A stretch of 64,000 nt of DNA from Pseudomonadota bacterium (GCA_023423935.1 JAFAEQ010000010.1:186001-250000); one strand, 5' to 3'. Positions 51,680 to 60,262 are shown, counted from the stretch's first letter. Numbers and translations are program-made. Notes: generated from the sequence alone by a model not told the origin.

Positions 51680-52902
51680 AGCTGCGCACCTCGTGCCAGA
51701 CGCGGAACTCTGCCGGCAGCGCCGAGCGACAGATGCGACAGCGCATCCTTCGCAGCAGGCATCAGATCGAAGGCCAGAAGCCCAAGATCGCGCGCGAACT
51801 TCAACGGACCGAACGGCTGGGTGAACAGGCGCACCAGGCCATCGGTGAAGCCAACGATGCGTTCCCGATCAGCGCCTCGCCATTCGCGATAGCGATTCAC
51901 GATCACTCCATCCCCTGCGTCGAACTGCGAAGACCCCATCTCCCGCGATGCATCCGCCAGCACTTCTGCGATGCTGGCCGCATCCCGCAAGCCGAGATTG
52001 AAGCCCTGCCCCGCAATCGGATGCAGCGACTGGGCGGCATTGCCGACGACCACGAGTCGCGGCGCAACGTGTTCGTCCGAACGCGTAAGCGCGAGCGGAT
52101 ACAGGTGACGTTGCCCCACGCGCGTAAAGCGACCGAGCCGGAACCCGAATGCCTGCTGCAAGCGCGCCAGGAAATCTTCATCGCTCGCTTGCTGAACCTC
52201 TGCAGCCATCGCCGGAGCAAAGGTCCAGATCAATCCCATCCGCCCTTCGGACATCGGCAACAGCGCGAGCGGACCGGCGGAAGTGAAGCGCTCGTACGCC
52301 ACATGATCGTGAAAGCGCTGCGTGAACACGTTGGTGACGAGCGCATGCTGGCCGTAGTCCCAGGTCTTAGCACCGATGCCGGCCGCATCGCGCACCGCCG
52401 AGCGGGCCCCGTCGGCCGCGACCACGAGTCGAGCACGCACGGTGACCGTCGCGTCGCTGCCAACCTCGCAACGCAGCTCGCGCGCATCGCCTGCGAGTTC
52501 CGAGCCGATCACTTTACCGGGGGCGATCACCTCGACGGACTGCTCCTGCAAGCGCCGCCACAGCGCCGCACCCATGATTCGATTCGTCACGACGAAACCG
52601 AGCGCTGCGAGGTTCTGTTCTCTTGCATCCAACCTCGCAAAGCCGAAGCGGCCCTGATCGGAAATATGGATACGCCGGATGGCGGTGGCTTCGCGTTCGA
52701 TCAATGGCCATACGCCGATCGCCTCGAAGATCCGCCGGCTGCCGTTCGACAATGCGGTGGTGCGATCATCGAAGCTCGGCTGTTCGGTGCTGCCGAACGG
52801 ATGCGCTTCGAGCAATACGACCTTGAGTTTCAGACTCGAGAGGGCCAGCGCCAGACTCGCACCGACCAAACCACCGCCTGCAATTGCGACGTCGACGTTC
52901 AT
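51676..52902 (-). CDS. ubiH: 2-octaprenyl-6-methoxyphenol hydroxylase UbiH
   Basis: The 408-residue flavoprotein has VDVAIAGGGLVGASLALALS, VAADGARSAVRDAAGI and VVGNAAQSLHPIAGQGFNLGLRDAA, the usual UbiH motifs. UbiH hydroxylates C1 of the ubiquinone ring. The order pepP-ubiH-ubiI is as in E. coli. It starts 7 nt after the pepP stop. Confidence 0.92.
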   Translation of the reverse strand: MNVDVAIAGGGLVGASLALALSSLKLKVVLLEAHPFGSTEQPSFDDRTTALSNGSRRIFEAIGVWPLIEREATAIRRIHISDQGRFGFARLDAREQNLAALGFVVTNRIMGAALWRRLQEQSVEVIAPGKVIGSELAGDARELRCEVGSDATVTVRARLVVAADGARSAVRDAAGIGAKTWDYGQHALVTNVFTQRFHDHVAYERFTSAGPLALLPMSEGRMGLIWTFAPAMAAEVQQASDEDFLARLQQAFGFRLGRFTRVGQRHLYPLALTRSDEHVAPRLVVVGNAAQSLHPIAGQGFNLGLRDAASIAEVLADASREMGSSQFDAGDGVIVNRYREWRGADRERIVGFTDGLVRLFTQPFGPLKFARDLGLLAFDLMPAAKDALSHLSLGAAGRVPRLARGAQL

Positions 52903-52909
52903 GAGTTGA

Positions 52910-54217
52910 TCACGCTGCCTGCATCAGGCGTTCGATGCCGTCGGGGTCTTTGACCAGACCTTCGGTCAGCACCTCGTTGCCGGCATCGGTCACGGCGACG
53001 TCGTCCTCGATACGAATACCGATGTTCCACCAGCGCTTGGAGACGCCCGAAGTACCTGCGGGAATGTAGATCCCGGGCTCCACGGTCATGACCATACCCG
53101 GCTCGAGTACCCGCCATTGTTCGCCGACCTTGTAGTCGCCAACGTCATGGACGTCCATGCCGAGCCAATGCCCGGTGCGATGCATGTAGAACTTGCGGTA
53201 GGCGCCATCGCGAATGAGGTTTGGCACCTTCCCTTTGAGGATGCCGAGCTTCACCAGACCCTGGGTGATCGCCTTCACCGCCGCCTCATGGGGCTCGTTC
53301 CAGTGATTGCCACGCACGGTCTTCGCGATCGCTGCATGCTGAGCTTCGAGAACGATCTCGTACAGAGCCCGCTGCTCCGGAGTGAAGCGGCCATTGACGG
53401 GAAAGGTCCGCGTGATGTCGGAGGCATAGAGCTGGTATTCGCAGCCCGCATCGATCAGGAGCAGGTCCCCGTCGTTCAGCTCATCGCTGTTCTCGTGATA
53501 GTGCAGGATGCAGCCGTTGGCACCGCCGCCGACGATCGGGTGATAGGAAATGTCGGCGTCGTTCCGGCGAAATTCGTGAATCAGCTCGGCCATGACCTCG
53601 TATTCCTTGATCCCCGGCCGCGTGAACTGCATTGCGCGTTTGTGAGCCGCGACAGCAATGCGCGCGGATTGCCGCATGGCGTCAAGCTCTGCTCGCGACT
53701 TGAACAGGCGCATGTCATGCAGGAAATGGTCGAGAGCCACGAACTCCTGGGGCGGCTGAATGCCCGATCGCGACTGCGCCTTGAGCTGATTCACCCATCC
53801 GATCACGCGCTGATCGAAGTCCTGATGCAATCCCATCGTGTAATAGACGCGCGAGCAGTGCTCCATGAGCCCGGGAAGAATGTCGTCGATGTCGTCGATC
53901 GGAAACGCATCGTCCGCGCCATAGTCCCGCGTCGCCCCTTCCGGCCCGGCACGACGTCCGTCCCAGGTTTCGCGGGTGGGGTCTCGATCACGCACGAACA
54001 GCACGTACTCGGCTTGCGCGCGTCCGGGTATCAGAACGGCGACCGCCTCGGGTTCCGCAAAACCGGTGAGGTAGAAGAAATCACTGTCCGGCCGATAGTG
54101 ATAGAGAACGTCGCTGTTGCGGGTCTTCTCCGGCACTGCAGGCAGGATGGCGATGCCGCCCTTGCCGATCATCTTCATGAGCTGGCGGCGGCGACGAACG
54201 AATTCAGCTTTACGCAT
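52910..54217 (-). CDS. pepP: Xaa-Pro aminopeptidase PepP
   Basis: The 435-residue metallopeptidase has the pita-bread fold. Metal ligands lie in LLIDAGCEYQLYASDITRTFP (two Asp), HRTGHWLGMDVHDVG (His), MVMTVEPGIYI (Glu) and IRIEDDVAVT (Glu). The N-terminal domain begins FVRRRRQLMKMIG. It removes N-terminal residues before proline. It lies between ygfB and ubiH, as in E. coli. Confidence 0.96.
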   Translation of the reverse strand: MRKAEFVRRRRQLMKMIGKGGIAILPAVPEKTRNSDVLYHYRPDSDFFYLTGFAEPEAVAVLIPGRAQAEYVLFVRDRDPTRETWDGRRAGPEGATRDYGADDAFPIDDIDDILPGLMEHCSRVYYTMGLHQDFDQRVIGWVNQLKAQSRSGIQPPQEFVALDHFLHDMRLFKSRAELDAMRQSARIAVAAHKRAMQFTRPGIKEYEVMAELIHEFRRNDADISYHPIVGGGANGCILHYHENSDELNDGDLLLIDAGCEYQLYASDITRTFPVNGRFTPEQRALYEIVLEAQHAAIAKTVRGNHWNEPHEAAVKAITQGLVKLGILKGKVPNLIRDGAYRKFYMHRTGHWLGMDVHDVGDYKVGEQWRVLEPGMVMTVEPGIYIPAGTSGVSKRWWNIGIRIEDDVAVTDAGNEVLTEGLVKDPDGIERLMQAA

Positions 54218-54244
54218 GCAACCTTAGGTGAGCTGGAGCGCTGC

Positions 54245-54862
54245 TCAATGGAGCGCGTCGTAATCAGCGTCTGAGTCGGAGTGTGGGTCGGAATCGAAGT
54301 CTGCGGAGGATGTGCCCGCCCCCTCTGCAGCGCGGAAGTCTTCGAGCTCGTCATGAATGAGCTGTACGGCAGCACGCATGTACTCCACGAGCTGCGCATA
54401 GGCTTCTTCGTCTTCTTCGCTGGCATCGCCAGCCTGGGCTTCGGCGCGGCCGATATTCGTGAAGTCCAACAGGATCTCATCGATGCTCTTCGGAAGCTGC
54501 GCACGATCGATCGTGCGTGCCGTACCGAATCCGTAAAGGAAGCCCTGACACCATTGCGAGATCGCAGTCGCGCGTTGCTCGAGGGTCGTGGAGTCGTCGG
54601 GCAGGAAGGGCTCGAATTCCATCTGATCGCCGCGCAATGCCCTGAGCGTATCGTCATAAAGCAGCTGCATCGCCTGCCCTACGTCAGGGGCGAGCGGTGT
54701 GGTTTCATCCACCTCAACCAGTTCCTCGAGCCAGCGCTCGAACGAATAGTCCGCACTCACACACAATGCGCCGCATAGACAGCCGTGCCCTTCCGATGCG
54801 GGCACCGTCGATCCGGCGCTGCGCATCACCTCTGCGATTTCTGGGAATGTCACGTGCAACAT
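54245..54862 (-). CDS. ygfB: YgfB/UPF0149 family protein
   Basis: The 205-residue helical protein matches UPF0149: EGHGCLCGALCVSADY near the N-terminus, QWCQGFLYGFG, and a terminal acidic tail. The tail here is strongly acidic (SSADFDSDPHSDSDADYD). In Pseudomonas YgfB influences beta-lactamase expression through the AmpDh3 pathway, so a link to cell-wall recycling is possible. It heads the ygfB-pepP-ubiH-ubiI run. Confidence 0.88.
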   Translation of the reverse strand: MLHVTFPEIAEVMRSAGSTVPASEGHGCLCGALCVSADYSFERWLEELVEVDETTPLAPDVGQAMQLLYDDTLRALRGDQMEFEPFLPDDSTTLEQRATAISQWCQGFLYGFGTARTIDRAQLPKSIDEILLDFTNIGRAEAQAGDASEEDEEAYAQLVEYMRAAVQLIHDELEDFRAAEGAGTSSADFDSDPHSDSDADYDALH

Positions 54863-54971
54863 GGGCTTATGTTAGCACTTCGGATCGAAGGCCCGATCTG
54901 CGCAGAACTCCTGACGAACACCGGCCCTTCGCGGTTTGACCCTGTACTCCAGAGCGCAGCATAATCGCCGC

Positions 54972-55205
54972 GTGAACTCACCCAGACAGCCCACTCTCGT
55001 CGGTCAGGAACTCGAGTTGCTCGAACAGCGACTCGGTGATCTCGTCACGATGGTGCATCAGCTGCGCGAAGAGAACCGCGCACTGCGCCAGCGACTCGAC
55101 AGCCTGTCGAGCGAACGCGCGACCTTGCTGCAAAAGAATGAGCAGGTGCGCACCCGTGTCGAGGCGATGATCGGGCGACTGAAGGCAATGGAGCATGGCG
55201 CATGA
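54972..55205 (+). CDS. TIGR02449 family coiled-coil protein
   Basis: The 77-residue product begins at a GTG at 54972. It is a single predicted coiled coil (LEQRLGDLVTMVHQLREEN, heptads with Leu) resembling ZapB-like division proteins. TIGR02449 proteins occur directly upstream of zapA in many gammaproteobacteria. The end overlaps the zapA ATG (ATGA at 55202-55205), so the two are translationally coupled. Involvement in the division ring is inferred from position. Confidence 0.82.
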   Translation: MNSPRQPTLVGQELELLEQRLGDLVTMVHQLREENRALRQRLDSLSSERATLLQKNEQVRTRVEAMIGRLKAMEHGA

Positions 55206-55513
55206 CGGACCGAACGGTGCGAGTGAGCGTCAGAATCCTCGAGAAGGAATATCAGGTCGCCTGCCTTCCCGAAGAGCGGTCCGAACTGCTCGATTCGGCT
55301 GAGTTTTTGAATCTGAAGATGCGTGAGATTCGCGACGGCGGAAACATTATCGGCCTGGACCGCATCGCCGTGATGGCCGCTCTGAATCTTGCGAACGAGT
55401 TGTTGAAGATGAAGCGTTCCGGCGATGCGGGCGGTGACGTCGCTCCCCGCGTACGCCAGATGCGCGAGCGGGTTGAAGCGGCCTTGGTCAAGGGCCAGCA
55501 GCTCGATCTGTAG
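55202..55513 (+). CDS. zapA: Cell division protein ZapA
   Basis: The 103-residue protein has the ZapA fold: VRVSVRILEKEYQVACLPEERSELL-type N-terminal domain and a C-terminal coiled coil (VMAALNLANELLKMK). ZapA bundles FtsZ filaments. The 6S RNA gene follows 42 nt after the stop, as in E. coli. Confidence 0.93.
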   Translation: MTDRTVRVSVRILEKEYQVACLPEERSELLDSAEFLNLKMREIRDGGNIIGLDRIAVMAALNLANELLKMKRSGDAGGDVAPRVRQMRERVEAALVKGQQLDL

Positions 55514-55555
55514 ATCGACCACACGCGACCTTGAAGGAACCGGGGTCGCCCTCAT

Positions 55556-55743
55556 CCGTTCTCTGGTTAGAAGTTTCTATGGCGCCGCCTGCGGTGTTCG
55601 ACATGTGTCGGGTTACCTCTCGACCCTAATGTTAATACCCTCGGGGCTCGGTCTCATGCCGGCATTGTGCAAGTCCGCTTCGAGCGGGAAGCCTGAGTCG
55701 TCATGGCTGCGTCCCACCTATTGCTCCGTGTCGAGAGCAATGG
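55556..55743 (+). ncRNA. ssrS: 6S RNA
   Basis: Between zapA and fau, exactly where ssrS lies in E. coli, is a 188-nt sequence with no coding content. Its ends pair: CCGTTCTCT (55556-55564) with AGAGCAATGG (55734-55743), with one bulged C. Internal blocks recall other 6S RNAs (GGCGCCGCCTGCGG, GTCCGCTTCGAGCGGGAAGCC), consistent with the long rod with a central open bubble that mimics a promoter and sequesters RNA polymerase in stationary phase. The exact ends are inferred from the terminal helix. Confidence 0.85.
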
Positions 55744-55786
55744 CGTATGACGGCACAGGTGGGTGGCGCCGCCCCTTCTCTTCGCG

Positions 55787-56449
55787 ATGAGCGCATCCGC
55801 TCATCCCACTTTCCCTCCAGAGTCAGGATCGGCAGACGGTCCTTCGCACACTCGCGACGAACTGCGACGGCACATGCGCGCGCGGCGTCGATCCGTGACC
55901 AAGGCGCAACAGCAACAGGTCGCTCGGCAGCTCGCGAAATGGATCGCACGGACCCACCTGCTTCGCGCGGGCGCAAAGGTCGGTGTCTATCTGCCTCAAG
56001 GTCGCGAGGCCGATCTTTCACATGCAATACGTGCGGCACGCGCACGCGGCTGCCGCCTTTACCTTCCTGTCATCACGCATTACCGGCGACGGCGCATGGA
56101 GTTCGCCGAGTTCGCGCCGGGAGTCGCGCTGCGCGAAAACGCATACGGCATCCTGGAACCCGCCGCTGCCGTTACGCAGCACATTCCCGCCCGTCACCTC
56201 GATCTGATTCTCTTGCCATTGGTCGCCGTCGATGCTCGCGGCTGGCGTCTGGGCAGCGGAGCAGGCTTCTACGATCGACGCCTGTCGCGCCTGCGTCGAT
56301 CGAGGCAATGGCGACGGCCCAAGCTCATAGGCGTTGCTTATGACTTCCAGCGCGTTGCTTCTCTGACCCCGTCCAAGTGGGATGTTCCCGTGCATGCGGT
56401 GATTACAGAGAGCGGGTTTCATTCAACGCAGCCCTGGACCTGCGAATGA
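55787..56449 (+). CDS. fau: 5-formyltetrahydrofolate cyclo-ligase
   Basis: The ~220-residue ligase (YgfA/MTHFS family) converts 5-formyl-THF to 5,10-methenyl-THF with ATP. Visible parts are RDELRRHMRARRRSV, KVGVYLPQGREADL and GWRLGSGAGFYDRRLSRL, the ATP-binding signature. The long Ser/Pro-rich leader suggests the true start may be later. In E. coli it is co-transcribed with 6S RNA, and the spacing here (about 44 nt) fits. Confidence 0.92.
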   Translation: MSASAHPTFPPESGSADGPSHTRDELRRHMRARRRSVTKAQQQQVARQLAKWIARTHLLRAGAKVGVYLPQGREADLSHAIRAARARGCRLYLPVITHYRRRRMEFAEFAPGVALRENAYGILEPAAAVTQHIPARHLDLILLPLVAVDARGWRLGSGAGFYDRRLSRLRRSRQWRRPKLIGVAYDFQRVASLTPSKWDVPVHAVITESGFHSTQPWTCE

Positions 56450-56549
56450 TCCATCGATGTGGATGATCGCCCGCGCCTGAGCGATCCTTGCGCCTCGTTC
56501 GTTCTCACCACCCCGGAATACAGCCGAGGGGAATACAACCGAGGTTTAC

Positions 56550-57011
56550 ATGAACTATTGGCTGATGAAGTCAGAGCCCGGCACATTCGGCATCGACGAT
56601 CTTGCGAAGGCAAAGAATCGGACGACAGGTTGGGATGGTGTCCGCAATTACCAGGCGCGCAATTTCATGCGGGAAATGAAGAAGGGCGATCTCGCCTTCT
56701 TCTATCACTCGAGTTGCGACATACCGGGTATCGCCGGGCTGGTGAAGATCGTGAAGGAAGCCTATCCCGATCGTTCGGCCTTCGATGCGAAGGACGATCA
56801 CTACGATGCGCAGAGCGATCCCGAGAATCCTCGTTGGTATGCGGTCGATGTGCAGCTGGAGAAGAAGTTTCCGCGAGTCATCACGCTGGAGGAGCTTCGC
56901 TCACATCAGAACGGCAAGTTGAAGAACATGATCGTGCTCAAGCGCGGCAATCGACTCTCGATCACGCCGGTGACGAAGAGCGAATTCGACTTCATTGCAT
57001 CGCTCGAGTGA
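56550..57011 (+). CDS. EVE domain protein (THYN1-like)
   Basis: The 153-residue EVE-domain protein has the conserved MNYWLMKSEPGTFGIDDL start, WDGVRNYQARNFMREMKKGD, and YHSSCDIPGIAGLVKIVKEAYPD. EVE is a PUA-like fold that can recognise modified bases in DNA or RNA; bacterial stand-alone forms occur both in housekeeping and in restriction contexts. Here the neighbours are housekeeping genes. A GAGG lies before the ATG. Confidence 0.92.
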   Translation: MNYWLMKSEPGTFGIDDLAKAKNRTTGWDGVRNYQARNFMREMKKGDLAFFYHSSCDIPGIAGLVKIVKEAYPDRSAFDAKDDHYDAQSDPENPRWYAVDVQLEKKFPRVITLEELRSHQNGKLKNMIVLKRGNRLSITPVTKSEFDFIASLE

Positions 57012-57052
57012 TGAGTGCGTTGTGAACCGAACAACAATTTCGCATACACCTC

Positions 57053-57083
57053 TTGCTAGCCATTTTCAATTTATGTATATACT
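57053..57083 (+). promoter_or_regulatory. Sigma-70-type promoter of the small lysine-rich gene
   Basis: TTGCTA at 57053-57058 is followed after 17 nt by TATATA (57076-57081), overlapping a TATACT. The region around it is AT-rich against a GC-rich background. The small lysine-rich gene begins about 35 nt downstream. Confidence 0.6.
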
Positions 57084-57118
57084 GCGCCCGGACTAACTCG
57101 ACATGGAGACTAATGACT

Positions 57119-57187
57119 ATGGCAACTAAAGCTAAGAAATCAGCAAAGAAGAAAGGCGGCAAGAAGAAGGCTGCCAAGAAGAAGTAA
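57119..57187 (+). CDS. 22-residue lysine-rich (histone-tail-like) peptide
   Basis: ATG at 57119 to TAA at 57185-57187 encodes 22 residues, 12 of them Lys (start MATKAKKSAKKK). The rest are Ala, Gly, Ser and Thr. An in-frame ATG at 57113 would add Met-Thr. GGAG at 57105-57108 precedes both. Its own promoter-like signal and a strong terminator bracket it, so this is probably an intentional gene rather than noise. The composition is like histone H1 tails; nucleic-acid binding or compaction is the obvious guess. I do not recognise a named family. Confidence 0.65.
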   Translation: MATKAKKSAKKKGGKKKAAKKK

Positions 57188-57212
57188 ATTTCTTCTTGTT
57201 GATGTAGATGAA

Positions 57213-57240
57213 GACTGTGCCCGCGTAAGCGGGCACAGTC
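57213..57240 (+). terminator. Intrinsic terminator after the lysine-rich peptide gene
   Basis: GACTGTGCCCGC (57213-57224) and GCGGGCACAGTC (57229-57240) are a perfect 12-bp stem with loop GTAA, followed by GTTTCC. The T-run is short but the stem is very stable. It separates the peptide gene from rpiA. Confidence 0.85.
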
Positions 57241-57297
57241 GTTTCCGGGCCTGGAAAAATAGGCATTTGCCAGCAACCGCTCACTCGAGACACGACG

Positions 57298-57954
57298 ATG
57301 GATGCAGACCTGAAGAAGAAGCGCGCCGCCGAAGCGGCACTCGCTTACGTACACGAGAACACCATCATCGGAGTCGGCACCGGTTCGACCGTGAACCATT
57401 TCATCGACGCATTGGCTGCGCGCGACGTGCGCATTCGGGGTGCCGTATCGAGTTCGGAGAGCTCGACCGCACGATTGAAGAAGCATCACATCGAGGTATT
57501 CGACCTCAATGCAGTCGGCGATCTCGACGTCTATGTCGATGGCGCCGACGAATCGGACCCGCACCTGCGACTGATCAAGGGTGGGGGTGCCGCACTGACC
57601 CGCGAGAAGATCGTCGCCGCCGCCTCACGACGCTTCATCTGCATTGCCGACGACTCGAAGCTGGTCGATGTGCTCGGCAAGTTCCCCTTACCCATCGAGG
57701 TCATACCGATGGCCCGCTCTTACGTCGCACGTCAGATGGTCCGCCTGGGCGGACATCCGGTCTGGCGCGAAGGGGTGATCACGGACAATGGCAATCACAT
57801 CATCGACGTGCATCACCTGCACATCGTCGACCCCGTGCAACTGGAGACGACGATCAATCAGATCGCGGGCGTTGTGACCGTTGGTCTGTTTGCACGGCGG
57901 CCCGCCGATGTACTGATCCTCGGGACCGATAGCGGCACCCGCGTCCTGCCCTGA
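57298..57954 (+). CDS. rpiA: Ribose-5-phosphate isomerase A
   Basis: The 218-residue isomerase of the pentose phosphate pathway shows IIGVGTGSTVNHFIDAL, AVSSSESS, DVYVDGADE with the catalytic Asp pair, IKGGGAALTREKIVA with the active-site Lys and ADDSKLVDVLG. The length is that of E. coli RpiA. It is convergent with pyrD 14 nt away. rpe, which acts on the same pool, is at the end of the window. Confidence 0.97.
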   Translation: MDADLKKKRAAEAALAYVHENTIIGVGTGSTVNHFIDALAARDVRIRGAVSSSESSTARLKKHHIEVFDLNAVGDLDVYVDGADESDPHLRLIKGGGAALTREKIVAAASRRFICIADDSKLVDVLGKFPLPIEVIPMARSYVARQMVRLGGHPVWREGVITDNGNHIIDVHHLHIVDPVQLETTINQIAGVVTVGLFARRPADVLILGTDSGTRVLP

Positions 57955-57968
57955 AGGACGAAGACGCC

Positions 57969-58988
57969 TCAGGTCGATCGGATCATTTCGGAGATGAGAC
58001 CGGGCCCGCGATAGATCAGGCCCGTATACACCTGCACCAGATCCGCTCCCGCAGCACGCATTCGTTGTGCATCCGCTCCCGAGGCAATACCCCCAACGCC
58101 GATGATCGGCAGCCGGCCTTCCGATGCCGCTTTCAGCGTACGTACGGCCTTGAGCGAGAGCTCATGCACGGGCGATCCGCTCAGACCTCCCTGCTCTTCC
58201 GCACGTGCACCCTCCTTTGCCACAACCTGGGCAGGACGGGTGATCGTGGTATTCGTGGCAATGACCCCGTCGATACCCAGTCGGACCAGGAGTCTGGCGA
58301 TGTCGACGATCTCTTCCTCTGTCAGGTCAGGCGCAATCTTCGCGAGCAGCGGAATACGCCGTCCCACCTGAGCCATGATCTTCGCGTTCTCTTGCTGCAA
58401 GGCTTCCAGGATCGGCTGGAGCTGATCCGCGTGTTGCAGCTTGCGCAGATCCTTGGTGTTCGGCGATGAGACGTTGATAGCAACATAGTCGGCGAGCGGC
58501 GCCAGCGTGCGCAGGCACGCAACGTAGTCATCGACCGCCGACTCGAGGGGCGTATCTGCGTTCTTGCCGATGTTGACTCCCAACACACCGCGATAGCGAC
58601 GCACACGCAAACGCGCGGCCACCACCTCCGCCCCTTCGTTCGGAAATCCCATGCGATTGATCAGGGCGGTGCTCGATGGCAATCGAAACAGTCGCGGGAG
58701 GTCGCGACCCGACTGAGGTCGAGGCGTCACGGTGCCCACCTCGATGAACCCGAAGCCAAGCGCTCCCAGCGCATCGATGTACTGCGCGTTCTTGTCGAGA
58801 CCCGCCGCAAGTCCAACGCGGTTTGCGAACGTCAGCCCCATGAGCTGCACAGGAGCAGACGCAGCAGCCCGAGGAAGCAGGTGCAGTCGATGAGCGACCT
58901 GTAACGCATTCAGAGTTGTCGAGTGCGCGCGCTCGGGATCGAGTTTAAACAGGAGGGGACGGATCGCCGGATAGAAGTGCGTCAGCAT
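57969..58988 (-). CDS. pyrD: Dihydroorotate dehydrogenase (quinone), class 2
   Basis: The 339-residue flavoprotein oxidises dihydroorotate using ubiquinone. The N-terminal helical extension (YPAIRPLLFKLDPERAHSTT) that contacts the membrane marks class 2. GLTFANRVGLAAGLDKNA, INVSSPNTKDLR with the catalytic Ser, and IGVGGIASGADAQ with FMN contacts are present. Its start is the last gene boundary before the repeat region. Confidence 0.97.
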   Translation of the reverse strand: MLTHFYPAIRPLLFKLDPERAHSTTLNALQVAHRLHLLPRAAASAPVQLMGLTFANRVGLAAGLDKNAQYIDALGALGFGFIEVGTVTPRPQSGRDLPRLFRLPSSTALINRMGFPNEGAEVVAARLRVRRYRGVLGVNIGKNADTPLESAVDDYVACLRTLAPLADYVAINVSSPNTKDLRKLQHADQLQPILEALQQENAKIMAQVGRRIPLLAKIAPDLTEEEIVDIARLLVRLGIDGVIATNTTITRPAQVVAKEGARAEEQGGLSGSPVHELSLKAVRTLKAASEGRLPIIGVGGIASGADAQRMRAAGADLVQVYTGLIYRGPGLISEMIRST

Positions 58989-59574
58989 CGATGCAAGATC
59001 ATAAGTTTCGGATCACGCCATCTTCCCCGTTTGCAGTGCATTTGGACAGACAGACGCACGCGTCGTATCAAGACGGATTTGCATCGGCATACCAGAGCTG
59101 TGAACTGGAAAGAGCTCGATCCATTCGGCGGCAGGCGGAGCTTCACGCGATACACACCGTCTCGACGACATCACTGCGAATGCCGGCAGATTCCGTGAGT
59201 CGGTCGCGCACGGACCACCCTTCATCGACGTCGCCCGCCCACACGATGTTCTTCCGTTGCGATGGGCAACACGGATGTCGTGCTGGTCGTACGGAATGTG
59301 ATTTGGTCATGTCATCGAACGCGGGCCGTCGATCACAGAAGCCAACGTATTACGCAACCTCGCTATCGATCAGGCGTACCGCCGACTGGATGAAGCCATG
59401 GAATGCAAATGGCGCCGAGTGCAGCTGCGGAGCCAAGCAGTCACATGAATGGCCCCATCACATCTGCTATCGAACGAACACCGCTATCTGCGGAGTCCGG
59501 GCGCAAGCTCGCCATTAGCTCGGTACCTTCAAAGTGCTGCGTGAGTCGGTATACAGCACAGAGGGAACCATCAT
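58989..59574. other. Non-coding, slightly AT-richer stretch
   Basis: I find no credible gene here. A 175-codon open frame on the plus strand (58991-59518) has no ribosome site, no family resemblance, and an unnatural composition rich in Ser, Arg, His and Cys. No tRNA or clear repeat is visible by eye. It may include still older, unrecognisable repeat units. Confidence 0.5.
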
Positions 59575-59708
59575 GACTTCAGGCAGCGAACTCAATCCGA
59601 TCCAGAGCAAAGCGCCGCTCGGGATCGCGCGCTGAAAATGCATCGACTCCAGATGCCCTGCACTAGCCTCGCCAAGAACGAGAAGACCCTCTCGCGCCTC
59701 ATCGGTGT
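59575..59708 (-). repeat. tRNA-Gln-linked repeat unit 6 (strongly decayed)
   Basis: Only scattered blocks align with the better units: GACTTC near 59576, GCTGAAAATGCATCGACTCC where others have GTTCAAATTCGCATCC, and GCCTCGCCAAGAACGAGAAG before a degraded terminator. The boundary at the left is not sharp. Confidence 0.45.
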
Positions 59709-59889
59709 TGGCTGAGACAAGGATGACTGCGCAGTCCACGCACACTCGCCGTTGAGTCAGCACGACCCGTCGATCACGATGGTGTTCAAATTTGAACCCA
59801 CGCGATTTCAGTCGGACGCCAGGATCGCCAGCCTCTCATCCGGTCCCGCCTCAAAAACGAAAAGGTCCGTTTGCGCGGGCCTCAACATT
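59709..59889 (-). repeat. tRNA-Gln-linked repeat unit 5 (decayed)
   Basis: This 181-bp unit starts TGGCTGAGACAAGGAT (59709-59724), a mutated copy of the 18-nt tRNA-Gln 3' end. It contains GTTCAAATTTGAACCC, GTCGGACGCCAGG and a terminator of type A with a U-G pair (AGGTCCG ... CGGGCCT at about 59863-59882). All elements are in the same order as in units 1-4. Confidence 0.7.
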
Positions 59890-60077
59890 CTTCGGGGGAC
59901 TAGGATGACTTCGCGTGTCCATGCGCTCCGCCCTGCGGGCCAGCACAACGATCATTCGATCGTGCGCTGTTCAAATTCGCATCCATGCGAATTTAGTCGA
60001 ACGCTAGGTACCCCTAGGTTCTCGTCCTAGTCCCGTCCCAAAAACGAAAAGGCCCGCTTGCGCGGGCCTCATCGTTT
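59890..60077 (-). repeat. tRNA-Gln-linked repeat unit 4
   Basis: The 188-bp unit is nearly identical to unit 2, apart from its first bases, where CCA and the discriminator of the tRNA end have been lost (CGGGGGACTAGGAT at 59893-59906). It holds the variable stem at 59941-59969, the conserved AAATTCGCAT / ATGCGAATTT stem, and a type A terminator (AGGCCCGC 60050-60057, GCGGGCCT 60062-60069). Confidence 0.85.
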
Positions 60078-60262
60078 TGGCTGGGGGACTAGGATGACTC
60101 CGCGCATCCATGCGCTCCACCCTTTCGGGCCATCCATCATCCGAGATTGATGGATGTTCAAATTTGCATCCTGCAAATTTGTCGAACCAAGGACTCCTAG
60201 GGTTCTCTTTCCTAGTCATCCACCAAACAAAAAAGGCCCGGATGAACCGGGCCTTTCTTGTT
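60078..60262 (-). repeat. tRNA-Gln-linked repeat unit 3
   Basis: The 185-bp unit begins with an intact 18-nt tRNA-Gln 3' end (60078-60095). Its variable stem is CATCCATCA (60131-60139) with TGATGGATG (60148-60156). The conserved stem reads CAAATTTGCA / TGCAAATTTG. The type B terminator has arms AAAGGCCCGG (60232-60241) and CCGGGCCTTT (60247-60256). Confidence 0.9.

Noticed and set aside
56550..57011. EVE-domain gene as part of an antiphage or restriction island
   Set aside because: Neighbours are fau, rpiA and pyrD; no restriction, methyltransferase or toxin genes nearby.
58991..59518. 175-codon open frame as a gene
   Set aside because: No ribosome site, no recognisable domain, unnatural Ser/Arg/His/Cys-rich composition, and it lies next to decayed repeats.
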